Shown piece by piece: positions 24,572-32,575 of a DNA stretch of 36,198 nt. Each line of letters begins with the position of its first letter. Within the stretch, counting starts at the first letter, position 1. The position numbers were made by a program, and so were the translations under genes. This stretch comes from Acidobacteriota bacterium. GTDB lineage: Bacteria > Acidobacteriota > Thermoanaerobaculia > Gp7-AA8. The stretch covers positions 1-36,198 of the forward strand of contig JACPDH010000086.1 of NCBI GenBank assembly GCA_016184115.1. Reading direction: 5' to 3'. The notes below the pieces were generated by a model. That model ran no database searches. It was not told the origin of the DNA and saw only the letters and a list, made by a program, of their open reading frames with translations.

Positions 24572-25642
24572 GTGACTCGAGAAGCGCTGGCACCCCTCGT
24601 CGCTCATCACGGTGCGCTCGGCGACACGGTCCACCTGACTGCGATGCTTCAGGCGTTGGCGCACCGATGGGGGCGGCCGTGCGACCTGCTCGCCGGGCTC
24701 GAATCGGCGCCCCGTCTGCTCGCGGGGCTCGATGCCGTTGGCGAGGTCCGAACACTTGGTACTCGGCGGCGTCCCTACCTTACGAGCCCGCGTCAGTGGG
24801 GCCTCGTAGACTGGCTTCGCGAGCGGCCCGCGTCGCCATGCTACGTCGTCGAGCGCTGGCGTCACCCCGTCGCTCCATGGTCGGATCGAACACGCCTCGA
24901 GTGGCTTCTCGCACGCGCCGGGATACCCGCCGGACATCTCGTCACAACGGAAGCTCGTCCGCGAGGAGGGCTGGAGCATGCGGTCGACTATCAGCTCCGC
25001 CTCGCACGGCTCGATCCAGTCGACTTTCACGATTGCGCCTTGCGAGAGTCCTCGTCGACGACGCCCTTGCCGCGCCTAACCGTGTCGCCCGCCGAGCTCG
25101 CCGCTTGTCGTGAGTGGCTTTCCGGGCAGGGCTGGCGCGGCGAGCCACTGATCCTCCTGCAGACGGAAGCGCGACGAGGAAGCAAGCGCGGCCGATGGCC
25201 GCGTGAGCGATGGGTCTCGTTGATTCGCTCCCTCCTCGAAGATCAACCGGGGGCGCGTATTCGACTTATGGGTGTTCCAGCAGAGCAGCCAAGTACCGTG
25301 GCGCTCGCGCGCGCCGTGTCGGGCCCTCGAGTGCGCGATGTCGCCGGCGATCTCCCGTTACGGAGGCTTCTTGCCCTGCTTGCGCTCGGGCATTCGCTGG
25401 TCAGCCTGGATACCGGCCCTGCCCACGTCGCTGCCGCGTTAGGCTGCCCCGTCGTCGTTCTCGCCGGGACCGCCGATCCGCGCCGCAACCGGCCTTTGGG
25501 GCCGGAGAACCGGATTCAGGTCGTCACCGCGTGGGGCGACGGCGAATGGCCCGAGTCGGGCACCCACTGGTTTGCCGAGCACAGCGTCGAGGCGATTCCG
25601 ACGGGCGCGGTACTCGATGCGTGGCGCCGGCTCGAAAACTAG
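24572..25642 (+). CDS. glycosyltransferase family 9 (heptosyltransferase-like)
   Basis: 356 aa from the GTG at 24572; the frame is open from 24359, but only the later start puts the GT9 motif at the N-terminus. The first GT-B half begins APLVAHHGALGDTVHLTAML, the usual nucleotide-sugar-transferase loop. The second half carries ILLQTEARRGSKRGRWPRER and the signature SLDTGPAHVAAALGCPVVVL (D-T-G-P-A-H), which binds the ADP-sugar. Family members transfer heptose or related sugars onto lipopolysaccharide core at the cytoplasmic face of the inner membrane. No other envelope-sugar gene is next to it, so the acceptor is unknown. I see no good ribosome binding site. Confidence 0.88.
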   Translation: MTREALAPLVAHHGALGDTVHLTAMLQALAHRWGRPCDLLAGLESAPRLLAGLDAVGEVRTLGTRRRPYLTSPRQWGLVDWLRERPASPCYVVERWRHPVAPWSDRTRLEWLLARAGIPAGHLVTTEARPRGGLEHAVDYQLRLARLDPVDFHDCALRESSSTTPLPRLTVSPAELAACREWLSGQGWRGEPLILLQTEARRGSKRGRWPRERWVSLIRSLLEDQPGARIRLMGVPAEQPSTVALARAVSGPRVRDVAGDLPLRRLLALLALGHSLVSLDTGPAHVAAALGCPVVVLAGTADPRRNRPLGPENRIQVVTAWGDGEWPESGTHWFAEHSVEAIPTGAVLDAWRRLEN

Positions 25643-25677
25643 ACCGGTCCACTGATGAAGCCAGGCGGCGGGGCGAT

Positions 25678-25692
25678 GCGAAGCGGCTTCGC
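25678..25692 (+). terminator. short hairpin after the GT9 gene
   Basis: GCGAAG-CGG-CTTCGC is a perfect 6-bp stem 36 bp past the stop codon, without a T-run. It could be a weak terminator or the first element of the repeat block that follows. Confidence 0.35.
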
Positions 25693-25703
25693 GGAGGTGC
25701 GAC

Positions 25704-25792
25704 AGCTTCGGACTTCATTCCCGGCGCGGCTTCGGATCTCGTCCCGGCGCGGCTTCGGATTTCGCCCCGAAGGGACGACGGATGGTAGCAGG
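25704..25792 (+). repeat. 23-bp tandem repeat joined to a dispersed palindromic unit
   Basis: TCCCGGCGCGGCTTCGGAT occurs at 25719-25737 and again at 25742-25760 (period 23), with a degenerate copy before it (CAGCTTCGGACTTCA). Immediately after, 25766-25792 repeats the head of the 11299-11325 multi-hairpin element (23 of 27 identical). This is the main content of the 383-bp gap before the transglutaminase-like genes. The rest (25793-26025) shows only a short GAGCG-AGTCA-CGCTC palindrome. Confidence 0.65.
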
Positions 25793-26025
25793 AGGACACC
25801 GGCCATATGCGTATCAAACCTTCTCTTTTCCGTCTCAGCGCTCTCGCCCCATCGTGGCCGGGCGTCGCGGACGCTTGACCGGCGTGCGCACGATCAACGC
25901 GCGGCCGCCGCGCGGAATCGGTTCACTATCCGTCAGTCGCCGGTTGAGATGCGGCACGAGTTTCAATAGGATGCGCAATTAGGCCCCGAGCGAGTCACGC
26001 TCAAATCTACCTCGCGAGGTTTTCG

Positions 26026-27963
26026 ATGTCCTTCTCATTCCTTCGGACGGGCTGCTTGCTCGCCACACTCCTGACCCTCATCCCGTACCCGAGCTCTGCC
26101 GCGGACCTCAAGTTTCAGCCGCCGAAAGCCGAAGAGCTGGCGCTGAAGAGCGTCGCGTCGGCGCCGGGTGCCCATGCCGTGATTCTCCAGTGGACCGAAG
26201 TGCAAGACGACACGCTGGGTACCAGCACGACTTACCTTCGAATCAAGATCCTCACCGACGAGGGGCGGAAGTATGGGGAGATTGAGATCCCCTACCTCCG
26301 GGGCTCCCAGCGTGTGTCTGACATTCGCGCCCGTACGATCAGGCCCGACGGCACGATCGTGCCCTTCGAAGGAAACGTCTACGACAAGACCATTCTGAAG
26401 ACTCGCCGTTCGAAGCTGTTGGCGAAAACGTTCGCCGTGCCGGAAGTGACTGCGGGGAGCATCATCGAGTACCGCTACACGATCGCCTGGGACAACACGT
26501 ATCTCTACTCGAGCGTCTGGCCAATTCAGCGCGAGCTGCCGATCCTTAAAGGGCTGCTCGAGCTCAAGCCCAGCGATCAGTATGCGGCCTATTTCAGCTA
26601 CTTCGGTCTGCCTGAAGGAGTGGTTCCGGTCAAGGATGGCAAGACCTACAGCCTAACCATCGAGAACGTCCCTGCCTTCGAAGAGGAAGAGTTCGCTCCT
26701 CCTTCGGATTCGCTCAAGGCACGTGTGCAGTTCGTCTACACGACGAACCAGTTCAAAGACGTCGAATCGTATTGGGTCCGCGAAGGGAAGGAGTGGGCCG
26801 AGGCGGTAGAGGACTTCATCGGCAAGCGCTCTGGGATCAAGCAAGCGGCGGCAGAGCTCGTCGTCGCCAGTGACACGAACGAGCAAAAGCTCCGCAAGAT
26901 CTATGATCGTGTTCAAAAGATCCGCAACCTGACCTACGTCGACGATAAGACGGAGCAGGAGGAAAAGCGGGAAAAGCTGAGAGACAACCGCCATGTCGAG
27001 GACGTACTGAGGAACGGCTACGGCTATCAGAGCGAGATCAATCGTCTTTATGTCGCGCTGGCGCGAGCACTCGGATTCACGGCCGAGGTCGTCCGCGTCT
27101 GTGAGCGAGACGACAGAATCTTCATGAAGGAGATCGCCGACGGGCGGCAGCTCAACGGGGAAGTGCTCGTCGTAGAGATTGATGGAAACCAGACTTTCCT
27201 CGACCCAGGGACGCCTAACGCTCCGTATGGACTTCTCTCCTGGGAGTACACGGGCGTGCCGGGGATACGCCTCAACAAGTCGCGCGGCGGCACCTGGCTA
27301 CAAACGCCGGCCGCGGAGGCGCGAGATACGCTCATCCGGCGCAACGCCGACCTTCGCATCGAAGACGATCTGCTGAAAGGCACGGTCACGGTCAGCTGGG
27401 AAGGGCAAAGCGCGATGATCCGCCGATTGATGGGATACGAGAAGGACGCCGTCGCGCGCAAGAAGGAAATCGAAGATGACTTGAAAGCGATGTTTCCCGA
27501 CGGTTCGGTCGTGGAGCTCGCCGAGCTCACGGGCCTCGATGAAAGCGCTGTCGCGCTGGTCGCCAAGGCGAAGGTCGAGATTCGCGACGCCGCCGTCTCG
27601 GCTGGCACGCGCGTGATCACACCGCTCTCGATCTTCCAGCTCACCGCCAAGAATCCCTTCAGCGCGGAGACGAGGCGCCACCCGCTCATGTTCAATTACG
27701 CCTATCGGGTCGAAGACGAGGTCAAGCTTTCGCTTCCCGAAGGATTCAATGTCGAAACCGCGCCACATCCTGTGAGCCTCGATCGCAAGCTTCTCACCTA
27801 CTCGAACGAATGGTCGCGCGACGGTGCGACGGTGGTCGTAAAGCGGAGATTCAGCCTTAACGGTATTCAGTTTGCGATCGAGTCGTATCCTGCATTCCGC
27901 CTCTTCTACGGAAAGATGCTCACAAGCGACGCTGAGAAGCTCGTGCTGAAGAAGGGAGCGTGA
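26026..27963 (+). CDS. exported DUF3857/transglutaminase-like protein lacking the catalytic Cys and His
   Basis: 645 aa with a signal peptide (about 1-25, ending PSSAA). Residues of about 45-230 are the DUF3857 beta domain (YLRIKILTDEGRKYGEIEIP, ARTIRPDGTIVPFEG). A transglutaminase-core fold follows at about 280-400. The segment NGYGYQSEINRLYVALARAL aligns with RYGDCKDKVTALRAMLRAL of the next gene, putting Gln335 where the nucleophilic Cys belongs. LNGEVLVV places Gly378 at the catalytic His, and Asp393 in FLDPGTP is kept. It is therefore probably a pseudoenzyme that binds but does not cleave or cross-link. Its stop overlaps the start of the intact homologue (GTGA), so the two are made together, probably as a periplasmic pair. 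GAGG lies just upstream of the start. Confidence 0.85.
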   Translation: MSFSFLRTGCLLATLLTLIPYPSSAADLKFQPPKAEELALKSVASAPGAHAVILQWTEVQDDTLGTSTTYLRIKILTDEGRKYGEIEIPYLRGSQRVSDIRARTIRPDGTIVPFEGNVYDKTILKTRRSKLLAKTFAVPEVTAGSIIEYRYTIAWDNTYLYSSVWPIQRELPILKGLLELKPSDQYAAYFSYFGLPEGVVPVKDGKTYSLTIENVPAFEEEEFAPPSDSLKARVQFVYTTNQFKDVESYWVREGKEWAEAVEDFIGKRSGIKQAAAELVVASDTNEQKLRKIYDRVQKIRNLTYVDDKTEQEEKREKLRDNRHVEDVLRNGYGYQSEINRLYVALARALGFTAEVVRVCERDDRIFMKEIADGRQLNGEVLVVEIDGNQTFLDPGTPNAPYGLLSWEYTGVPGIRLNKSRGGTWLQTPAAEARDTLIRRNADLRIEDDLLKGTVTVSWEGQSAMIRRLMGYEKDAVARKKEIEDDLKAMFPDGSVVELAELTGLDESAVALVAKAKVEIRDAAVSAGTRVITPLSIFQLTAKNPFSAETRRHPLMFNYAYRVEDEVKLSLPEGFNVETAPHPVSLDRKLLTYSNEWSRDGATVVVKRRFSLNGIQFAIESYPAFRLFYGKMLTSDAEKLVLKKGA

Positions 27964-29921
27964 CCTTGGGGACCGAACGCCTCGCGCTTCTCCTCATCGC
28001 GGCTCTCTTGTCGCCTGTTTGGGCCGCCGCCGCACTTCCCGAGTGGTTCCAGGCGGCGATGCAAACCGAGATTCCGGCATACGACGACGAGGTTGGCGCT
28101 GCGATCCTCTTCGACGAGATTCAGACCTCGATCAGCGAGAACGGAGAGGTGCGCACGCGACACCGGCGCGTGTACAAGATTCTCAACGATGCGGGGCGAG
28201 ACAGCGGGACGATTTCGGTTCACTTCGACGACGAGACGCGAATCAGCAGCTTCCGAGCATGGAGCGTGCCGCCCGGCGGAAAGGAGTACGAGCTCAAGGC
28301 GAAAGACGCTATCGAAACACAGGCTTTCGATGGGGTTCTCTACGCCGGGAACCGTCTCCGGGCCCTCAGAATCCCCTCCTCGCAGATCGGCAGCATTATC
28401 GGCTTCGAGATCGAGCAGCGCGAGCGCCCCTACGGCCTGGAAGACGTGTGGACCATTCAGACGTCGATGCCGAAACGTCTCTCGCGTTTCTCGCTTTCGC
28501 TTCCTCCCGGGTGGACGGTGGAAACCCACTGGGTGAACGCGGAGCCGGTGGAAGCCCGTACGGAGAATGCGACTCGGACCTGGGAAGTCGAGAACGTCGT
28601 CGAGATTCACGATGAAGATTCGATGCCGCCGGAGACGTCGATCGCCGGGCGCATGTTCGTTCGCTACTTTCCCCCTGGAGGCTCCGAGCTCGAGCGCAGA
28701 GTTCATCGAACGTGGACTGACGTCGGCCGTTGGTATGGAGCGCTTGCGGAAGGTCGTGTCACGAACAGCCCCGACATCACGGCGAAGGCTTCCGAGCTCG
28801 TGCGCGGCCGGACGTCGTTCCTCGACCGGATGCGCGCGGTCGCCGGATTCGCTCAGCGGGACATCCGCTACGTTGCGATCGAGATCGGTATCGGTGGATA
28901 TCAACCCCATCGCGCCACCGAGATTTTCGAGAATCGATACGGCGACTGCAAGGACAAGGTCACCGCACTCCGAGCAATGCTTCGCGCACTCGGCATCGAT
29001 TCGCACTACGTGCTGGTCAATACGAATCGAGGCACGGTGCGACGCGAATTCGCGTCGATCCACCAGTTCAACCATGTGATCGTCGCGGTGCCATTGCCGA
29101 AAGGCGAAGGCGAATCGCTTCCCGCCACGGTCGTTCATCCGACGCTCGGCCGGCTCCTGCTCTTCGACCCGACGAACAGCGTCACACCCGTCGGCCAATT
29201 GCCCTGGTACCTGCAGGGCGACCTTGGTTTGTTGGTGACTCCCGCCGGGGGTGACATCGTCGAGCTCGACGCTCATGATGCGAGTGTCAACCGGCTCGAG
29301 CGGACGGCGACACTCGAGATCGGCGCAAACGGCACGCTCGAGGGTAGCGTGCGCGAAGTCCGAAGCGGCTGGCTGGCCGCTACGCTCCGCGATCGGCTGC
29401 TCTCGCTCACCGATTCGCAGCGCGCAGAGTACTTCGACAGTCGAATGGCAAATCATCTTCCGAGGCACACGATCGCCGGCCTCACCATCGAAAACCTCGA
29501 AGCAATCGATGAAGACCTCATCGTCTCGTTCGAGCTATCGGCTCAGGACTACGTTCGACCGGCGGGTGGGCTGCTTCTCATGCGTCCGCGTGTCTACGGC
29601 ACGAAGGCTGGCTCACGGGTCGATCTCGAGAAGCGACGATACGCATACGCGTTCGAGGGCTCCTCATCGGAGTCGGACGCGTTCACGATCACACTCCCTC
29701 CTGCGTTGCGCGTCGACGAGCTCCCGGCGAAGGTCAGTGTCTCTCTTGGTCCGCTCACCTACGAGAGCGAGTCGACGGTCGATACGGACAACGTGCTGCA
29801 CTACGAGCGTCGCTACGTCAGTCGTTCGGGCACCGTCGCGCGCGACCGGCTCGAGGAGCTCAACCGCGCGTTCGACGAGATCGCGAAGGACGAGCGCTCA
29901 GTGGCAGTATTCACGCCGTAG
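27960..29921 (+). CDS. exported DUF3857/transglutaminase-like protein with intact catalytic triad
   Basis: 653 aa from the GTG at 27960, with a signal peptide (LALLLIALLSPVWA-like). A TTG at 27966 would leave a better 7-nt gap to AGGGAG and is an alternative start. DUF3857 spans about 55-230 (RTRHRRVYKILNDAGRDSGT, AWSVPPGGKEYELKA). The transglutaminase/protease core shows Cys330 (RYGDCKDK), His372 (QFNHVIVAV) and Asp403 (LLFDPTN). A C-terminal beta domain completes the family architecture. It likely acts in the periplasm on proteins or peptides as an amidase or transamidase; the substrate is unknown. It forms a coupled pair with the apparently inactive upstream paralogue. Confidence 0.9.
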   Translation: MTLGTERLALLLIAALLSPVWAAAALPEWFQAAMQTEIPAYDDEVGAAILFDEIQTSISENGEVRTRHRRVYKILNDAGRDSGTISVHFDDETRISSFRAWSVPPGGKEYELKAKDAIETQAFDGVLYAGNRLRALRIPSSQIGSIIGFEIEQRERPYGLEDVWTIQTSMPKRLSRFSLSLPPGWTVETHWVNAEPVEARTENATRTWEVENVVEIHDEDSMPPETSIAGRMFVRYFPPGGSELERRVHRTWTDVGRWYGALAEGRVTNSPDITAKASELVRGRTSFLDRMRAVAGFAQRDIRYVAIEIGIGGYQPHRATEIFENRYGDCKDKVTALRAMLRALGIDSHYVLVNTNRGTVRREFASIHQFNHVIVAVPLPKGEGESLPATVVHPTLGRLLLFDPTNSVTPVGQLPWYLQGDLGLLVTPAGGDIVELDAHDASVNRLERTATLEIGANGTLEGSVREVRSGWLAATLRDRLLSLTDSQRAEYFDSRMANHLPRHTIAGLTIENLEAIDEDLIVSFELSAQDYVRPAGGLLLMRPRVYGTKAGSRVDLEKRRYAYAFEGSSSESDAFTITLPPALRVDELPAKVSVSLGPLTYESESTVDTDNVLHYERRYVSRSGTVARDRLEELNRAFDEIAKDERSVAVFTP

Positions 29922-29968
29922 GCCCATAGGCGAAGGGTGATGCGAAGGGGCGATGAGGAGGAAGCAAA

Positions 29969-29989
29969 GGGGTCACAGCTTCTGATTTC
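29969..29989 (-). repeat. REP-like unit, left of the RAYT gene
   Basis: Read on the minus strand it is GAAATCAGAAGCTGTGACCC plus one C, matching the copy at 11225-11245 over the last 20 bases. It lies in the 313-bp gap after the transglutaminase-like pair. Confidence 0.75.
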
Positions 29990-30077
29990 ATTTCGTGATT
30001 TGTTTCGCCGGACAACAACAGGTGAAGGAAGGCGTGGTCCAGCGCGGTCCCGCGCCCCTCTCCCGCTGCAAGATGTG

Positions 30078-30124
30078 TCAGGTGCCTTCGATCTGCCGCG
30101 TCTGCGGCTCAATGGCACATCTGA
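30078..30124. repeat. compound palindrome downstream of the RAYT gene
   Basis: TCAGGTGCC (30078-30086) is complementary to GGCAC-AT-CTGA (30114-30124) with a 2-nt bulge, and encloses GCCGC-GTCT-GCGGC (30095-30108). Such bulged palindromes are typical of REP elements recognised by RAYT enzymes. Confidence 0.55.
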
Positions 30125-30234
30125 TCCATCCGATCGCGTCGACGGCGCGAGCGAGGGCACAGCTCCGCCGCGCGACCGGTGCCCGGTCGCTGGTCGGATC
30201 CGTCGCCGTGTTGGTTGGGTTAGGCGGTGTCGGG

Positions 30235-31188
30235 TTACGCGAGCTGTGCGCGCATCGCCGCACATGCTTCGGCGAGCGCCGCATCTTCTTGCATGACGGC
30301 GTCGGCGGCACGCTTGAGGTCGCTCACGCGCCCGAGGCTCCGGAGACCAAGCGTGTCGGCGATCGCTCGCAGCCGGTGGAGCCCTTCGCGCCACCCGAGC
30401 CAGGCGACGAGCATCCGCCCAACGCCTCCTCGCCCTTCGCGCAACTGGCTCCGCGCAACCCCGAGGCCGCGCGCGACCGCGTCGACGACTTCCTTCATCG
30501 ACGGGCGCCCCACCTCGCGCTGCGCGCGCGGATACGCGTCACTCCGCGGCTCCGATTCGATCACCTGCCGCATCGAGGCGATCCACTCCTCGGTGCCGAG
30601 GTAGATCTGGCGCTGCACGCGGCTGAAGAGCCGCTCCTCACGCGTGAGCGTCTCGTCGACGTAGGCGCGGAACATGTCGCGCCAGTCCGCGGCAGCGCCG
30701 AAGAGCGTGGCGATCTCGCTGACCTGCAGCCACGCAGGTGCGGGCTCATACCCGGCCGTCGCGCGGTAGCTCGACCAGCGGTACTCCTCGGGCCGCGTGA
30801 CCATCTTCGCCCTAACGGGATTGAGCGCGACGTAACGGATCAGCTCGAGGTAGTACGACTCCTTCTCGACGATGAAAGCGTGGAAGCGTCCGCCGAAGAG
30901 ATGGCCCGAGCGGTCGTACTTCCGATTGAACCAGGCGGCGTAGCTGCCGTTGAGCCACTGCATGCCGCGCGAGAGCGTTGGAACAGGCGTTTCGATGACG
31001 AGATGGAAATGGTTCGTCATCAGCGTATACGCCGTGAGGATCCAACTGAAGCGCGTCACGGCATCGGCGAGGAGCTGGAGGAACTGATCGCGATCTTCGT
31101 CGTCGAGAAAGACGTGACGCCGCTCATTGCCGCGCGAGGTGATGTGGAAGACCGCGCCGGGATACTCGATGCGAAGTTGTCGTGCCAT
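30235..31188 (-). CDS. REP-associated tyrosine transposase (RAYT, Y1/HUH) with DnaA-like C-terminal HTH
   Basis: 317 aa from the ATG at 31188 (MARQLRIEYPGAVFHITSRG); the frame runs to 31350, but the extension contains the flanking repeat. The IS200/IS605-type HUH motif is His60-Phe-His62 (TNHFHLVIE), and the likely catalytic Tyr119 is in LELIRYVALNPVRA. The C-terminal part (about 210-300: SMKEVVDAVARGLGVARSQL, then RLRAIADTLGLRSLGRVSDL) resembles the DnaA domain IV-like helix-turn-helix seen in one RAYT group. These enzymes nick and join single-stranded DNA at REP palindromes and are domesticated rather than freely mobile. The gene looks intact. Confidence 0.92.
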   Translation of the reverse strand: MARQLRIEYPGAVFHITSRGNERRHVFLDDEDRDQFLQLLADAVTRFSWILTAYTLMTNHFHLVIETPVPTLSRGMQWLNGSYAAWFNRKYDRSGHLFGGRFHAFIVEKESYYLELIRYVALNPVRAKMVTRPEEYRWSSYRATAGYEPAPAWLQVSEIATLFGAAADWRDMFRAYVDETLTREERLFSRVQRQIYLGTEEWIASMRQVIESEPRSDAYPRAQREVGRPSMKEVVDAVARGLGVARSQLREGRGGVGRMLVAWLGWREGLHRLRAIADTLGLRSLGRVSDLKRAADAVMQEDAALAEACAAMRAQLA

Positions 31189-31191
31189 GCG

Positions 31192-31226
31192 CCGAGGATC
31201 CCTCGGTTTGCGTGAATCACCGAGGG
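31192..31226. repeat. hairpins just upstream of the RAYT start
   Basis: CCGAGG-ATC-CCTCGG (31192-31206) overlaps a second hairpin, CCCTCGGT (31200-31207) with ACCGAGGG (31219-31226). The shared arm allows two exclusive folds, which could control the RAYT gene or serve as its DNA substrate. Confidence 0.55.
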
Positions 31227-31322
31227 TTTCACCGAAATGGAGCCGAAAACGCCCGAAAACCTCCTCGGGATGGAAACTCGTGACGTGCAAATCTACATCC
31301 GGTAGAGCGACTAGAAGTGGAC

Positions 31323-31343
31323 GGAAAAGAGAAGGTGTGACCC
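31323..31343 (+). repeat. REP-like unit, right of the RAYT gene
   Basis: GGAAAAGAGAAGGTGTGACC plus one C fits the consensus seen at 11225-11245, with three or four differences. It is inverted relative to the left copy at 29969-29989. Confidence 0.6.
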
Positions 31344-31445
31344 ATCTCAAGCGCTCCGGAGGGGAGCTGGAGGAGGCAATCCGGCGTCGATCATCCGGCG
31401 CCCATCCGGCGCACCCTCGAATCGACAGAGCCCATGCGCCGTCCC

Positions 31446-32552
31446 TTACCGCATGAGGATTTCCTCGATGAAATCGAGCGCGCGCGGGTCGCCCGACTGG
31501 CCTAACCAGAAGAGCGACTGCTCGCGGACTCCGGAGCTCTTGTGCGACTTCGCGAGGTCGATCAGCATCGGCACCGACTTGTCGGGCGGCAACCGGCTGA
31601 TCGAGAAAACCGCCATCTCCCTAACGTCTTCGTCGGGATCATCCGTCGCCTGCTCGAGCTCCGACGCCGCCTTCTCCCCGGCCTTCTCCGCCAGCCAGAA
31701 GAGCGCGTGCTCCCTCACGCTTGCGACCTCGTGGCCCCTGGCGAGTTGCAGCAACAGCTCGGCCGCAGCGTCGCTCTCATCCTGCGCGATGCCCGCGATG
31801 GCCTCCTCGCGCAACTCGCTGGAGATGGCAGAGTCGATGAGACGGGTGAGGACTTCGCGCCCTTCGCTTCCGCCTTTCGCGCCGAGCCAGAAGGCGGCGT
31901 GGCCTCGGATCTCCTCGTCCCGGTCCGACGTCACGATCGACGTGAGCGCCGCGATCATGTTCTTCGCTCGATGCATCGCGATCGCGGTGATGACGCTTTG
32001 CGCCTCTTCGTCATTCGAGCGCGCGCGGCACGGGCGGCCGGCATCGATCTGGTCGACGAGCCGGCTGAGAAATCGCACGCTCTCCTCGGGATCCGCGGGG
32101 CCGAGCCGTTCAATCGCCACGCCTCCCGCGTCGATCCGGCAGCCCTTCGAAAAGCTCCGCGCTTCACGGATCAGGCCATTCTCCGCCCGAAGGTGAATGA
32201 CGACGTCCGTTCGTTCCACGGCGGGCGCGCTCCATTCGCCACTGCCGTCGCTCGAAATGAAGCTTGATGATTCCTCGAGCGTACAGCCGGCATTGCGCCA
32301 ACCGTTCTTCCTCGCGACGTCGAACGAATCGAAGCAACAGAGGAATGCCTTCGTGTCGTTCACCGGGACTTCGTACGTGATCCACACCGCGCCACTCGCG
32401 GAGCGCGCAGCCTCGCCGATCCGTGCTGCCAGACTGCCTTCATCCACGGCCTCCACACGATTCGCGGTACTCCGTTGCTCAGCTTCCGTCGCCTGACAGC
32501 CGAGCAGGAGCAGAACGAACGGAGCGATGGCATGCGCTGAGAACTGCCTCAT
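31446..32552 (-). CDS. HEAT-repeat lipoprotein (operon copy 2, fourth gene)
   Basis: 368 aa with a clear lipobox at Cys19 (LLLLGCQ). A strong ribosome binding site (GGGAGG, 6 nt before the ATG) lies in the 23-bp gap from the TPR/HEAT gene. The unrecognised N-terminal domain repeats the copy 1 pattern: GAVWITYEVPVND, FLCCFDSFDVARKNGW, a later GCTLE and SKGCRIDAGG. HEAT repeats from about 195 (EIRGHAAFWLGAKGG, ELREEAIAGIAQDES, VREMAVFSISRLP, VREQSLFWLGQSGDP) match copy 1 almost word for word. It is envelope-anchored by prediction and closes the second sigma/anti-sigma operon. The function is unknown beyond protein binding. Confidence 0.85.
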   Translation of the reverse strand: MRQFSAHAIAPFVLLLLGCQATEAEQRSTANRVEAVDEGSLAARIGEAARSASGAVWITYEVPVNDTKAFLCCFDSFDVARKNGWRNAGCTLEESSSFISSDGSGEWSAPAVERTDVVIHLRAENGLIREARSFSKGCRIDAGGVAIERLGPADPEESVRFLSRLVDQIDAGRPCRARSNDEEAQSVITAIAMHRAKNMIAALTSIVTSDRDEEIRGHAAFWLGAKGGSEGREVLTRLIDSAISSELREEAIAGIAQDESDAAAELLLQLARGHEVASVREHALFWLAEKAGEKAASELEQATDDPDEDVREMAVFSISRLPPDKSVPMLIDLAKSHKSSGVREQSLFWLGQSGDPRALDFIEEILMR

Positions 32553-32575
32553 GACGAACCTCCCTCGACAGGCGT

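Larger units (their letters stand above)
29969..31343. mobile_element. RAYT unit: transposase gene bracketed by inverted REP-like sequences
   Basis: The left edge GGGGTCACAGCTTCTGATTTC (29969-29989) and the right edge AGAAGGTGTGACCC (31330-31343) are inverted copies of the same unit; the 14-bp core differs at one position. Between them lies a single intact Y1 transposase gene, with a hairpin region on each side of it (30078-30124 and 31192-31226). No target-site duplication is evident. I infer a REP-associated transposase locus, not a classical insertion sequence. Confidence 0.65.

Noticed and set aside
25643-26025. Small open frame at 25655-25969
   Set aside because: It reads through the tandem repeat and palindromic unit; the translation is repeat-derived and has no ribosome binding site.
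27906-29468. Long minus-strand open frame (520 codons) opposite the second transglutaminase-like gene
   Set aside because: It is antisense to a protein with clear signal peptide, domain and catalytic motifs, and its translation is charged and low-complexity. High GC removes stop codons in the opposite frame.
29995-31215. 406-codon plus-strand frame opposite the RAYT gene
   Set aside because: No recognisable domain, and the opposite strand encodes an intact HUH transposase.
31379-31411. ATCCGGCG three times in 33 bp
   Set aside because: The unit is too short and GC-rich to exclude chance, and the spacing is irregular (14 and 11 bp).
10765-31519. Other CTAACC/GGTTAG sites (for example at 12348, 25075, 26653 and 31500) as further ECF promoters
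   Set aside because: Checked at N17; none has GTCYAA, and all lie inside genes.
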